Part shown: piece after piece, positions 13,134-25,366 of the stretch
Numbering within the stretch: the stretch's first letter is position 1
Layout of the letters: every line of letters begins with the position of its first letter
Assembly (NCBI GenBank): GCA_032622095.1
Contig: CP136069.1
Span: forward strand, 89,518,618-89,582,617
Reading direction: 5' to 3'
Source of the DNA: Siphonodentalium dalli
Taxonomy: Eukaryota; Mollusca; Scaphopoda; Gadilida; Siphonodentaliidae
DNA length: 64,000 nt
Notes under the pieces: model-generated
Told to the model about the DNA's origin: nothing
Database searches by the model: none
The model's input: only the letters and a program-made list of their open reading frames with translations
Position numbers and translations under genes: made by a program

Positions 13134-14486
13134 GGTTACACTGGTGTAAATACTATAGGCAGCTCCCCCTGCGGTTGCGGGAGGAGTATAGAGTTTCACA
13201 GTTAAAACACTCTGGGCTGTGATTGGTTGCATGAATTAAATGTAAACTGTTGACAAAAATTCAAGGAATCATTCTCCCACAAACTTCATTGGCCAAGAGG
13301 CCCATTCATTAAAGGTGAAGTCTGTTGTGGCTGTTTAGAAATTTTAAGTGTGATTGAAAAAATGACAATATTTTTTTAGTGCGGAACTGACCCTAGTCAT
13401 GAAAAAACGAAAATTTGAAGTGGATTCCCTGCTAGACGGTGTTGATTTTTTTATTGGGAAAGTTTCCACAGATGTCAAGCTCACATAATCCGAAGGCAGT
13501 TTGAACAGTTTCCATTTGACCTCTGATGCAGATCAACAAACGTTAACATTGAAGCCTATGGGAAATATTTACACCAGTGTAACCTAAAGGGAAAAAATAG
13601 CTTTTTATCATTTTTGATTCCTGGGAGTCACTTTAAAGCATTTTAATGCATTTTACAGAGCCTGGTCTTTCAGTCCAATGAATATCTCATGCTTGGTGTG
13701 GCTATTCTTGCTGCTGATGTCTTCTTTCACTTACATCAGCCAAAAAAATAGTAAGATTTTTCATAAAAAATGACAATTTTTCAAGGTATTTTCAAAAAAA
13801 TTCAAGGTGGTAATAGTCACATGATAATGCAAATGACCCATAACATGAGCATGTCAACGACACATATATCAATTGTTATAAGAACCTAATCTAACAAGTA
13901 TTTTGGATTTTATAGCCAGTGATATACAGATATATATCATAAAAGTGTGTCATTTCCACTGGTGGGTATGGTCATTTGAAGGTTAATAGCACTAAAACTT
14001 GGACACATTTAAGAAAATGCTTCAGCAATTCAAAGAGAGCATATCTTTATTCAACTAATTCAATATACACCCACATCCAGTTATCTTGGATCACCCTTGC
14101 AGACCTGAAAATGTCATATTTTATTCTTCAATGTGCTGATAAAGTCATGCGCTTGATGCTCAGCTGATCAGATCTGGACTCAATGACCTCACATCACCAG
14201 AAGTTCTCTCATGGAAAGAATATTGTACAGTCTTCCATAGCTGATCCAAGTTTGCAACACCAGACCCCTAAAACTGAGTGAAAATGGGGCCTGAACATGA
14301 CTGGTGGTGGAAAATTGTGCCTTTTTGATGAATAATTTGTTAAAGGGGGTGGGGTTAAATTGTGTGTGATAAATAAAGAACCATAGGGGTGATATTGTTT
14401 TTGAACACATTTTTTCCATTGATGGGCAATTCTGAAGAAATGTAGGGAGTTACAATTATTCCGCGAAAAAGCGGGCTATCGCTTTA
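13134..14486. repeat. Array unit 9, short (A-S)
   Basis: 1353 bp, short-type spacer, no B. Confidence 0.95.
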
Positions 14487-16294
14487 GGTTACACTGGTGT
14501 AAATACTATAGGCAGCTCCCCCTGCGGTTGCGGGAGGAGTATAGAGTTTCACAGTTAAAACACTCTGGGCTGTGATTGGTTGCATGAATTAAATGTAAAC
14601 TGTTGACAAAAATTCAAGGAATCATTCTCCCACAAACTTCATTGGCCAAGAGGCCCATTCATTAAAGGTGAAGTCTGTTGTGGCTGTTTAGAAATTTTAA
14701 GTGTGATTGAAAAAATGACAATATTTTTTTAGTGCGGAACTGACCCTAGTCATGAAAAAACGAAAATTTGAAGTGGATTCCCTGCTAGACGGTGTTGATT
14801 TTTTTATTGGGAAAGTTTCCACAGATGTCAAGCTCACATAATCCGAAGGCAGTTTGAACAGTTTCCATTTGACCTCTGATGCAGATCAACAAACGTTAAC
14901 ATTGAAGCCTATGGGAAATATTTACACCAGTGTAACCTAAAGGGAAAAAATAGCTTTTTATCATTTTTGATTCCTGGGAGTCACTTTAAAGCATTTTAAT
15001 GCATTTTACAGAGCCTGGTCTTTCAGTCCAATGAATATCTCATGCTTGGTGTGGCTATTCTTGCTGCTGATGTCTTCTTTCACTTACATCAGCCAAAAAA
15101 ATAGTAAGATTTTTCATAAAAAATGACAATTTTTCAAGGTATTTTCAAAAAAATTCAAGGTGGTAATAGTCACATGATAATGCAAATGACCCATAACATG
15201 AGCATGTCAACGACACATATATCAATTGTTATAAGAACCTAATCTAACAAGTATTTTGGATTTTATAGCCAGTGATATACAGATATATATCATAAAAGTG
15301 TGTCATTTCCACTGGTGGGTATGGTCATTTGAAGGTTAATAGCACTAAAACTTGGACACATTTAAGAAAATGCTTCAGCAATTCAAAGAGAGCATATCTT
15401 TATTCAACTAATTCAATATACACCCACATCCAGTTATCTTGGATCACCCTTGCAGACCTGAAAATGTCATATTTTATTCTTCAATGTGCTGATAAAGTCA
15501 TGCGCTTGATGCTCAGCTGATCAGATCTGGACTCAATGACCTCACATCACCAGAAGTTCTCTCATGGAAAGAATATTGTACAGTCTTCCATAGCTGATCC
15601 AAGTTTGCAACACCAGACCCCTAAAACTGAGTGAAAATGGGGCCTGAACATGACTGGTGGTGGAAAATTGTGGTTTTTTGATGAATAATTTGTTAAAGGG
15701 GGTGGGGTTAAATTGTGTGTGATAAATAAAGAACCACAGAAGTGATATTGTTTTTGAACACATTTTTTCCATTGATGGGCAATTCTGAAGAAATGTAGGG
15801 AGTTACAATTATTCCGCGAAAAAGCGGGCTATCGCTTTAGGTTACACTGGTGTAAATAAGGTTCCGAGCGACATCTAGCGGATGCGGGAGGAATATATAG
15901 GAGAGAATAAAATAGACACTGGGCCCTGATTGGTCAATAGCCTTGTGTGCTTTTCACATAAAAAAATCATCACACCTCTTCCCTATGATTTCCCATAGGT
16001 AAAATAACAATTGGCACAGGAATTAACCCTTTGTAGTAAAGTTTGAATTTTTTGGTGTGGTCTAAAATATGACTGTATTTTTTTATGCGGTTCTGACACT
16101 AGTTACGAAAACATAAGATTTAAAGGCGAATTCCCTGCTAGACAGACATGATTTTTTTGTGTAAAAAGTTTCCCAAAATGTCAATTTTTCAGATTTAAAG
16201 AAAATGTTGGACCCAACATTTATATTGCCAACACTATACGCTAAAACGTTAGCACTGAGGCCTATGGAAAACATTTACACCAGTGTAACCTAAA
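14487..16294. repeat. Array unit 10, long (A-S-B)
   Basis: 1808 bp, long-type spacer, B at 15840-16290. Confidence 0.95.
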
Positions 16295-17647
16295 GGTTAC
16301 ACTGGTGTAAATACTATAGGCAGCTCCCCCTGCGGTTGCGGGAGGAGTATAGAGTTTCACAGTTAAAACACTCTGGGCTGTGATTGGTTGCATGAATTAA
16401 ATGTAAACTGTTGACAAAAATTCAAGGAATCATTCTCCCACAAACTTCATTGGCCAAGAGGCCCATTCATTAAAGGTGAAGTCTGTTGTGGCTGTTTAGA
16501 AATTTTAAGTGTGATTGAAAAAATGACAATATTTTTTTAGTGCGGAACTGACCCTAGTCATGAAAAAACGAAAATTTGAAGTGGATTCCCTGCTAGACGG
16601 TGTTGATTTTTTTATTGGGAAAGTTTCCACAGATGTCAAGCTCACATAATCCGAAGGCAGTTTGAACAGTTTCCATTTGACCTCTGATGCAGATCAACAA
16701 ACGTTAACATTGAAGCCTATGGGAAATATTTACACCAGTGTAACCTAAAGGGAAAAAATAGCTTTTTATCATTTTTGATTCCTGGGAGTCACTTTAAAGC
16801 ATTTTAATGCATTTTACAGAGCCTGGTCTTTCAGTCCAATGAATATCTCATGCTTGGTGTGGCTATTCTTGCTGCTGATGTCTTCTTTCACTTACATCAG
16901 CCAAAAAAATAGTAAGATTTTTCATAAAAAATGACAATTTTTCAAGGTATTTTCAAAAAAATTCAAGGTGGTAATAGTCACATGATAATGCAAATGACCC
17001 ATAACATGAGCATGTCAACGACACATATATCAATTGTTATAAGAACCTAATCTAACAAGTATTTTGGATTTTATAGCCAGTGATATACAGATATATATCA
17101 TAAAAGTGTGTCATTTCCACTGGTGGGTATGGTCATTTGAAGGTTAATAGCACTAAAACTTGGACACATTTAAGAAAATGCTTCAGCAATTCAAAGAGAG
17201 CATATCTTTATTCAACTAATTCAATATACACCCACATCCAGTTATCTTGGATCACCCTTGCAGACCTGAAAATGTCATATTTTATTCTTCAATGTGCTGA
17301 TAAAGTCATGCGCTTGATGCTCAGCTGATCAGATCTGGACTCAATGACCTCACATCACCAGAAGTTCTCTCATGGAAAGAATATTGTACAGTCTTCCATA
17401 GCTGATCCAAGTTTGCAACACCAGACCCCTAAAACTGAGTGAAAATGGGGCCTGAACATGACTGGTGGTGGAAAATTGTGCCTTTTTGATGAATAATTTG
17501 TTAAAGGGGGTGGGGTTAAATTGTGTGTGATAAATAAAGAACCATAGGGGTGATATTGTTTTTGAACACATTTTTTCCATTGATGGGCAATTCTGAAGAA
17601 ATGTAGGGAGTTACAATTATTCCGCGAAAAAGCGGGCTATCGCTTTA
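16295..17647. repeat. Array unit 11, short (A-S)
   Basis: 1353 bp, short-type spacer, no B. Confidence 0.95.
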
Positions 17648-19000
17648 GGTTACACTGGTGTAAATACTATAGGCAGCTCCCCCTGCGGTTGCGGGAGGAG
17701 TATAGAGTTTCACAGTTAAAACACTCTGGGCTGTGATTGGTTGCATGAATTAAATGTAAACTGTTGACAAAAATTCAAGGAATCATTCTCCCACAAACTT
17801 CATTGGCCAAGAGGCCCATTCATTAAAGGTGAAGTCTGTTGTGGCTGTTTAGAAATTTTAAGTGTGATTGAAAAAATGACAATATTTTTTTAGTGCGGAA
17901 CTGACCCTAGTCATGAAAAAACGAAAATTTGAAGTGGATTCCCTGCTAGACGGTGTTGATTTTTTTATTGGGAAAGTTTCCACAGATGTCAAGCTCACAT
18001 AATCCGAAGGCAGTTTGAACAGTTTCCATTTGACCTCTGATGCAGATCAACAAACGTTAACATTGAAGCCTATGGGAAATATTTACACCAGTGTAACCTA
18101 AAGGGAAAAAATAGCTTTTTATCATTTTTGATTCCTGGGAGTCACTTTAAAGCATTTTAATGCATTTTACAGAGCCTGGTCTTTCAGTCCAATGAATATC
18201 TCATGCTTGGTGTGGCTATTCTTGCTGCTGATGTCTTCTTTCACTTACATCAGCCAAAAAAATAGTAAGATTTTTCATAAAAAATGACAATTTTTCAAGG
18301 TATTTTCAAAAAAATTCAAGGTGGTAATAGTCACATGATAATGCAAATGACCCATAACATGAGCATGTCAACGACACATATATCAATTGTTATAAGAACC
18401 TAATCTAACAAGTATTTTGGATTTTATAGCCAGTGATATACAGATATATATCATAAAAGTGTGTCATTTCCACTGGTGGGTATGGTCATTTGAAGGTTAA
18501 TAGCACTAAAACTTGGACACATTTAAGAAAATGCTTCAGCAATTCAAAGAGAGCATATCTTTATTCAACTAATTCAATATACACCCACATCCAGTTATCT
18601 TGGATCACCCTTGCAGACCTGAAAATGTCATATTTTATTCTTCAATGTGCTGATAAAGTCATGCGCTTGATGCTCAGCTGATCAGATCTGGACTCAATGA
18701 CCTCACATCACCAGAAGTTCTCTCATGGAAAGAATATTGTACAGTCTTCCATAGCTGATCCAAGTTTGCAACACCAGACCCCTAAAACTGAGTGAAAATG
18801 GGGCCTGAACATGACTGGTGGTGGAAAATTGTGCCTTTTTGATGAATAATTTGTTAAAGGGGGTGGGGTTAAATTGTGTGTGATAAATAAAGAACCATAG
18901 GGGTGATATTGTTTTTGAACACATTTTTTCCATTGATGGGCAATTCTGAAGAAATGTAGGGAGTTACAATTATTCCGCGAAAAAGCGGGCTATCGCTTTA
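17648..19000. repeat. Array unit 12, short (A-S)
   Basis: 1353 bp, short-type spacer, no B. Confidence 0.95.
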
Positions 19001-20353
19001 GGTTACACTGGTGTAAATACTATAGGCAGCTCCCCCTGCGGTTGCGGGAGGAGTATAGAGTTTCACAGTTAAAACACTCTGGGCTGTGATTGGTTGCATG
19101 AATTAAATGTAAACTGTTGACAAAAATTCAAGGAATCATTCTCCCACAAACTTCATTGGCCAAGAGGCCCATTCATTAAAGGTGAAGTCTGTTGTGGCTG
19201 TTTAGAAATTTTAAGTGTGATTGAAAAAATGACAATATTTTTTTAGTGCGGAACTGACCCTAGTCATGAAAAAACGAAAATTTGAAGTGGATTCCCTGCT
19301 AGACGGTGTTGATTTTTTTATTGGGAAAGTTTCCACAGATGTCAAGCTCACATAATCCGAAGGCAGTTTGAACAGTTTCCATTTGACCTCTGATGCAGAT
19401 CAACAAACGTTAACATTGAAGCCTATGGGAAATATTTACACCAGTGTAACCTAAAGGGAAAAAATAGCTTTTTATCATTTTTGATTCCTGGGAGTCACTT
19501 TAAAGCATTTTAATGCATTTTACAGAGCCTGGTCTTTCAGTCCAATGAATATCTCATGCTTGGTGTGGCTATTCTTGCTGCTGATGTCTTCTTTCACTTA
19601 CATCAGCCAAAAAAATAGTAAGATTTTTCATAAAAAATGACAATTTTTCAAGGTATTTTCAAAAAAATTCAAGGTGGTAATAGTCACATGATAATGCAAA
19701 TGACCCATAACATGAGCATGTCAACGACACATATATCAATTGTTATAAGAACCTAATCTAACAAGTATTTTGGATTTTATAGCCAGTGATATACAGATAT
19801 ATATCATAAAAGTGTGTCATTTCCACTGGTGGGTATGGTCATTTGAAGGTTAATAGCACTAAAACTTGGACACATTTAAGAAAATGCTTCAGCAATTCAA
19901 AGAGAGCATATCTTTATTCAACTAATTCAATATACACCCACATCCAGTTATCTTGGATCACCCTTGCAGACCTGAAAATGTCATATTTTATTCTTCAATG
20001 TGCTGATAAAGTCATGCGCTTGATGCTCAGCTGATCAGATCTGGACTCAATGACCTCACATCACCAGAAGTTCTCTCATGGAAAGAATATTGTACAGTCT
20101 TCCATAGCTGATCCAAGTTTGCAACACCAGACCCCTAAAACTGAGTGAAAATGGGGCCTGAACATGACTGGTGGTGGAAAATTGTGCCTTTTTGATGAAT
20201 AATTTGTTAAAGGGGGTGGGGTTAAATTGTGTGTGATAAATAAAGAACCATAGGGGTGATATTGTTTTTGAACACATTTTTTCCATTGATGGGCAATTCT
20301 GAAGAAATGTAGGGAGTTACAATTATTCCGCGAAAAAGCGGGCTATCGCTTTA
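19001..20353. repeat. Array unit 13, short (A-S)
   Basis: 1353 bp, short-type spacer, no B. Confidence 0.95.
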
Positions 20354-20804
20354 GGTTACACTGGTGTAAATACTATAGGCAGCTCCCCCTGCGGTTGCGG
20401 GAGGAGTATAGAGTTTCACAGTTAAAACACTCTGGGCTGTGATTGGTTGCATGAATTAAATGTAAACTGTTGACAAAAATTCAAGGAATCATTCTCCCAC
20501 AAACTTCATTGGCCAAGAGGCCCATTCATTAAAGGTGAAGTCTGTTGTGGCTGTTTAGAAATTTTAAGTGTGATTGAAAAAATGACAATATTTTTTTAGT
20601 GCGGAACTGACCCTAGTCATGAAAAAACGAAAATTTGAAGTGGATTCCCTGCTAGACGGTGTTGATTTTTTTATTGGGAAAGTTTCCACAGATGTCAAGC
20701 TCACATAATCCGAAGGCAGTTTGAACAGTTTCCATTTGACCTCTGATGCAGATCAACAAACGTTAACATTGAAGCCTATGGGAAATATTTACACCAGTGT
20801 AACC
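20354..20804. repeat. Terminal A element closing the array
   Basis: A complete 451-bp A copy with both inverted repeats. After its TAAA the sequence reads GATTACATGTGTA, which vaguely resembles the start of a further element (GGTTACACTGGTGTA) before becoming unrelated. The array therefore stops at an element end rather than at a random point in the unit. Confidence 0.9.
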
Positions 20805-21114
20805 TAAAGATTACATGTGTATATCATGTATGTGACTCAACTGGGTCTAACTCTCCTCTCTAACATCACTATATCCTCACAGCCTCTTATAAACCAACAC
20901 AAATACCTCTAGCTCATTCGAATTTCCAGCTCTGTCAACTTTATTGATCACTTTTAACAAATGTATGTATCTGTAATTATATATTGTAAATTGCTGATTT
21001 AGTTTATCAAAATCAAAACAATCGAAATGACGAAAATTATGGGCCGGCGAGATGCCGTGAGACTTCGTTTCGTCTGTCACAGGCTTCCATTCCGTATTTT
21101 GTGGCCGCATAAAA
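20805..21114 (+). promoter_or_regulatory. Upstream / 5'-UTR region of the split gene
   Basis: This is the only unique sequence between the array and the proposed first exon. It turns CpG-richer towards the ATG (GGCCGGCGAG near 21041, several CG dinucleotides to 21110) and has no convincing TATA box next to it. An in-frame stop (TGA at 21058) precedes the proposed start, so any transcript start between there and 21114 gives the same protein. The promoter role is inferred from position only. Confidence 0.3.
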
Positions 21115-21211
21115 ATGGAAGTGGAGGGAATTCAAAATTCTTCTTTAATATCTGTCGACGAAGATGTCGTTCAGGAGCTGACCATTTGTCTTCCAGATGT
21201 CACAGATGTAG
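21115..21211 (+). CDS. Candidate first coding exon of the split gene
   Basis: The ATG at 21115 sits in a strong context (A at -3, G at +4), with an in-frame stop upstream at 21058. It reads MEVEGIQNSSLISVDEDV and then an acidic, hydrophobic segment ending DVTDV. Two donors are possible. A weaker one, TAG|GTTCCA at 21212, leaves phase 1 and joins directly to the exon at 36315. A better one, GAT|GTAGGT at 21208, ends in phase 0 and would need the 16-nt micro-exon at 36089. The link to the later exons crosses about 15 kb of intron and rests on phase and composition alone, so this exon is less certain than the others. Confidence 0.45.
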
Positions 21212-21824
21212 GTTCCATCTAGATTAATATTTTGATGGTCTGAGAACTCAAACTTTGGATAACCACTTTTTGTGCAGTCGAATTCATTTGACATTTCTCC
21301 TTACCTTATTTCGACGTAAATTTGGTCTTTTTTGAATTAAAAAAATTTACAATAACAATTAACATAATTTATTAGTTAAAATAACGGCAATATCTGGGAT
21401 TAAATACGACAGTTTTTTGGGCTGACTTCTGTACAGTGCCATCCGCCTCCCCCAAGCCCACCCACCCTGAGTTTATCATTTCTTATACGTTTTGCGAAGT
21501 TTGAGCCTTTGTCAGTTTGTGGTGTAAATCTTTAAATGCCCGTTATTTTGTAAAAGTAATATTTAACGAAATAACGGACATCTTAGAGTTATCTCTCACT
21601 TCAAAACATAAACATTGGGCGCTGTCCTATCTAATCCCATACTATGCCAAAATAACAATCACACTGAATGACTGATTGACAAACTCCGAGCAGGGTTTAT
21701 TTCAATTGGTGACTCGATAAGGCTGCTGCCACCAGTGATATTTTACAAAAATGTCCACATTTCATTTTTCTGCTGACTGAGTTATGCGATATTATTAATA
21801 TAGAACCTAGGTTATCACTACAAG
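21212..21824. other. Intron sequence without recognisable features
   Basis: AT-rich sequence with scattered stops in all frames. I see no gene, RNA or defined repeat in it. Confidence 0.4.
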
Positions 21825-22145
21825 TACAATGAAGTGATCTGAGTCTCCATATCATGCCTAGTTGAGAAGGTGAGATTGCTGCCACAGGCTGTGAGTCTGC
21901 AGGGATTTTTTTTTAGGTGTCCCCAGGGTCCAGTATTTGGCCCATTCCCAATGGGGAAAAAGGTAGTCGAAAATCAACGGGATACTAAAGATACATTCAA
22001 TGTATAGTCAATTTTGGACTAGGAAAAAGGCACCTTTATTCCCAATTTTCAACCACAAAATTCCCAATTGCAGGCAGGTATATAATACCATCGGGTTTAT
22101 TGAATAATTATCAAAGTTTGACAGTTATTATAGTAAATATGTCAC

Positions 22146-22440
22146 TCGCTTGAGAGGAATTCCCAAGGCGAGCCAGGTGTTTACCTCCCCGCATTCATTT
22201 GAATGTGGCCGCATCCGACTAGTAAGCCGAGTATTCATTACTTTCGCGCACGTGATTGTTAGGATTATCTCATTATCAGGGAGATGCACCATGTTCTACC
22301 AGAACACACATTTCCCCTCCCCACATGTATGCCTTTAAAAGTGGACCCATCGGTTTCCGATTAAGCCGTGTATCCATGACGTTTGCGCACGTTTTCATCA
22401 GGATTATCTCATTATTAGGGGGGGGGCGCACCACATGCTT
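22146..22440. repeat. Diverged tandem duplication, about 139-bp period
   Basis: 'aggattatctcatta' occurs at 22261 and 22400. It is preceded in both copies by a G/C-richer block ending 'gcgcacgt' and followed by a block beginning 'ggg' that ends in 'caccat' or 'caccacat'. The copies differ by many substitutions. Confidence 0.45.
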
Positions 22441-23640
22441 ACTCTCGCGTGCCAAATAAACGTACCTGTACGTTTATTAATTTCATAGAAAAAATCCGCC
22501 CTGTACGATGTTATTCGGGTCTGTACGTTTATTAAATTCTGGGGAAAATCCGCCCTGTACTATAACAATAACTACATTTTTGAGAAAATTTATCGTTTAT
22601 GGAAGTGTAAGTCGATAATAGTTACACAACAGTCACAATTATTAGCAACTATGTTGATTAAAAACCCATTCAAACTATTTAAAAGACTTTTACAAATTAT
22701 CAAAGTCAAAGTCGCAATATCACGAAATTAGGAAACTTGAAAATGATCGGCAAAAATGACACTCGGTGTCTCACACCTAACTTCCCGGACGTTGGACTTA
22801 TAGCAAATGCCGAAGGGAAACAATTACAATTGTAATTTGCACATATATTTAAAAACGATGGCCCGACAGTGTGAATTGATGTGGTTGAAAAAATATAGGA
22901 GTCGATATAGCGAGAAAAAAAAATGTGTTGTTTCGAGCACGTTGAAAGACACAGGAAGATTCAATTTTGCTTGATGGCGAAATATGGTTGTAACACACAC
23001 AGCATCCATTGATCCTATTCTCGTTCAATTACAATGTAAATTCAAGGTAAATTATATGATTGGGTCTATAATTAGAGGTGCTTCGACAATTGAACGGGGG
23101 AAACTTTATATCATTAATGAGAATAGTATCCGTCTTCCAATGTATTCTCCCCCTGATACCAGCACCACAATGGAATAGTCCATTCAATGTTTGTAATCTC
23201 GCAATGATGACCGCATTTGACAATACAAACATAAACATAATTATATAGCGTAACACAATTTATGAGATGACAGCATGAATGGGTGATTGCTGACCTAGTA
23301 TACTAATTACTATATTACAGTTATAAATTACATCAAGAGGCAGCAAGATGTGACTATTTGAAGGCACTCGTATTGTCAAAGGGACATACTCTAAACAGAT
23401 AATAAATTATTGTTGTTTTGATTATCATGGAAATATTTCATCAGTTATCATTGGTGTACTCGTGTACTTTACCCTGTACTATTATTATTTTTCTCGAATT
23501 TTCCGCCCTGTACTTTTATTAAATTTTCATGAATTTTCCACCCTGTACTATTATTCCGCCCTGTACTTTTATTTAATTTTCATGAATTTTCCACCCTGTA
23601 CTATTATTCCGCCCTGTACTTTTATTTGGCACACGAGAGT
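22441..23640. mobile_element. 1200-bp inverted-repeat element ('ACTCTC' family)
   Basis: It begins ACTCTCGCGTGCCAAATAAA and ends TTTATTTGGCACACGAGAGT, an inverted repeat of 20 bp with one mismatch that continues weakly inside. Just inside the left end is a palindrome, AATAAACGTACctGTACGTTTATT in effect. Similar ends occur at 25342-25365 and 52764-52796. There is no coding region and no clear target duplication. Confidence 0.6.
23473..23628. repeat. Minisatellite, 53-54 bp period, about three copies
   Basis: 'ccgccctgtactttta' starts at 23502, 23556 and 23609, each separated by an AT-rich stretch and 'ccaccctgtactattatt'. It lies at the right end inside the 1200-bp element, and related 'ccgccctgtac' motifs recur near that element's left end at 22498 and 22551. 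Confidence 0.7.
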
Positions 23641-24096
23641 ATTAGTACCAGAATACACATTTTTTACTGTGGCAGTGTGGGGCTCCATTTAGGCACCAGA
23701 TATTTTCGTTTTAATGATCTGAATCAAACACTCAATACTGCCATAATCCAACAATTTTATTAGAGGTTTATAAAATATTTGGATCATTGAAAGTGTAATA
23801 AAATGTTACTTTATAGTTGGGAAGCTTAGTCTATATTATTATAAATGGACGTAGAATAAAACATCGGGGCCTCATTACACACTGTCTTGAGGGAATTTCT
23901 GTAAAAATTGTTGTTGTTTCCCCGCGAGAATTTAAACATGGCGGACACTTTTTGTCCAAAAAAACAAAAATATAATTTTGCGGAGAAGAAAAAGCTTGAC
24001 AAGTTATGTATAAAATATAAAAATTTCACGTCATCACTATTAATTTTATAAACATTTGCTGGAAATTCCCCCCTGCACTATTATATGGGTCTGCAT

Positions 24097-25333
24097 TAGG
24101 GCCCTGCGAACCTTAAATTTTAGGTCGAACCGAACCTTGAAACCGAATCATCGTCTCGGTTTCGAATCGAACCGAACCTCGAACCCAAACACCGACCTTG
24201 TTGTCGTAGACTCATGCATGGTAGAGTGGACAATCAGAACTGAACATTATTATAGTAAAATCAACGGTTATTTAAGTATTGCCCATCTACACTATAAGAT
24301 AATTACATAACAAAGAATTATTTTATATTGGAGATGGGTAGTCTGTTTATTCGTCCGCGACTTTGGTTTCAAATCTACGCTTTTTGTGTTCTGATCTTTT
24401 CTGTTTTTGCAAGTGACTTACGATTTTTTATCGGAAAAGTAACATGTAGGGTCCCAAAATAAGCGCTGTGAGGGGGAATTTTCTCTTGTAAATAAATTAA
24501 GTACCCGTACGGTATATTATTATTATTGTGATGTCGAAACTCGGTAACTATTAACAGACTGATAAATTGTAGCAAGAAACCAAAGCACTTGACCGACAAT
24601 CTATAACTGCGACAACACACGACAAAAATCAAAGCGTACCGATGTCATGTTGTAGCAATTAAGTGTCACAGTCACAAGACAAAGCACATCAGGTTACATA
24701 ATCATGTCAATCATTTATGCTGATAAACAATGACCACACCCTCTCCTCGCTGTGATTGGTTGAATCCAATTGTTGACACAGAAGTGCAGCCCGGAAATAC
24801 CTATTCAGTTTCAGCCAGTTTACAGAATTCAAAAAAGCTTGTTCGATCTGTATTTAAGTATCCATCAATAATGATAACTTGTTGTCTCGTTAGTTATGTA
24901 TAATTATGTCTATTAGTAAAATTATATGGAGAATAAAACAAACTTTGACGACAGCCTGAGATAGAACTCCATGTTATAGTTTTACTAATTAATTATCACG
25001 AATTTGACATATCCGACCGGACCGTTTAGCGGGAACGGAATAAAGTTATTATGCCAAAAGACATCTTCAATGAAATATCACCCAATTACCCCACCTGATC
25101 AAATTAATTATGTCAAATGTAAACATAAAATCATAGTATCACACAGTTGTATGTAAACCAATTAATATACTGTATATAATCAATAAACAATTCCTAGTAC
25201 GCAAAACTTGCCCATATTGCGGGCCTAAAGAAAAGGTTCGATATAAACGAATCCCGTCTAAGGTTTCGAACCGGACCGAATCATCACAGCGGTTTCGAAT
25301 CGAACCGAACCTCGAACGGTTCGCAGGGCCCTA
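24097..25333. mobile_element. hAT-type non-autonomous element with 8-bp target duplication
   Basis: It has perfect 16-bp inverted ends, TAGGGCCCTGCGAACC at 24097 and GGTTCGCAGGGCCCTA to 25333, flanked by the direct repeat GTCTGCAT at 24089-24096 and 25334-25341. A 26-bp subterminal sequence with core TCGAATCGAACCGAACCTCG is repeated directly near both ends (about 24160 and 25292). TIR sequence and 8-bp duplication fit the hAT superfamily. There is no transposase ORF. It sits inside a second copy of the 'ACTCTC' family, whose end resumes at 25342. Confidence 0.85.
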
Positions 25334-25341
25334 GTCTGCAT

Positions 25342-25366
25342 GTTTATTTGGAGTCTGAGAGTAGTA
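25342..25366. mobile_element. Right end of an 'ACTCTC'-family copy split by the hAT element
   Basis: Joining the flanks of the 24097 insertion restores a sequence resembling the right end of the 1200-bp element: 'ccccctgcactattat' before the site, then 'gtttatttggagtctgagagt' in effect after it. Confidence 0.4.

Larger units (their letters stand above)
1..20804. repeat. Tandem array of 1353/1808-bp units (satellite built from inverted-repeat elements)
   Basis: The same block recurs head to tail from the left edge to 20804 and clearly continues beyond the window, since positions 1-30 are the end of a B element. Starts of the A element lie at 35, 1843, 3196, 5004, 6357, 7710, 9518, 11326, 13134, 14487, 16295, 17648, 19001 and 20354. 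Spacings are either 1353 or 1808 bp. The 455-bp difference is one extra 451-bp element (B) plus TAAA. By eye the copies are identical except for five bases in the spacer. The array ends exactly at the right inverted repeat of the last A element, followed by unrelated sequence. The short reading frames inside (63 and 76 codons) recur only because the DNA recurs; they have no recognisable domain. Confidence 0.97.

Noticed and set aside
877-20286. Recurring 63- and 76-codon reading frames in the array as a multicopy gene family
   Set aside because: They recur only because the DNA is repeated. They overlap non-coding inverted-repeat elements and spacer, have no domain or consistent coding character, and one (starting MFSIGL) lies wholly inside element B.
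1-20804. CRISPR-like or bacterial repeat array
   Set aside because: Units are over 1.3 kb, have no short repeats with unique spacers, and lie beside a spliced gene.
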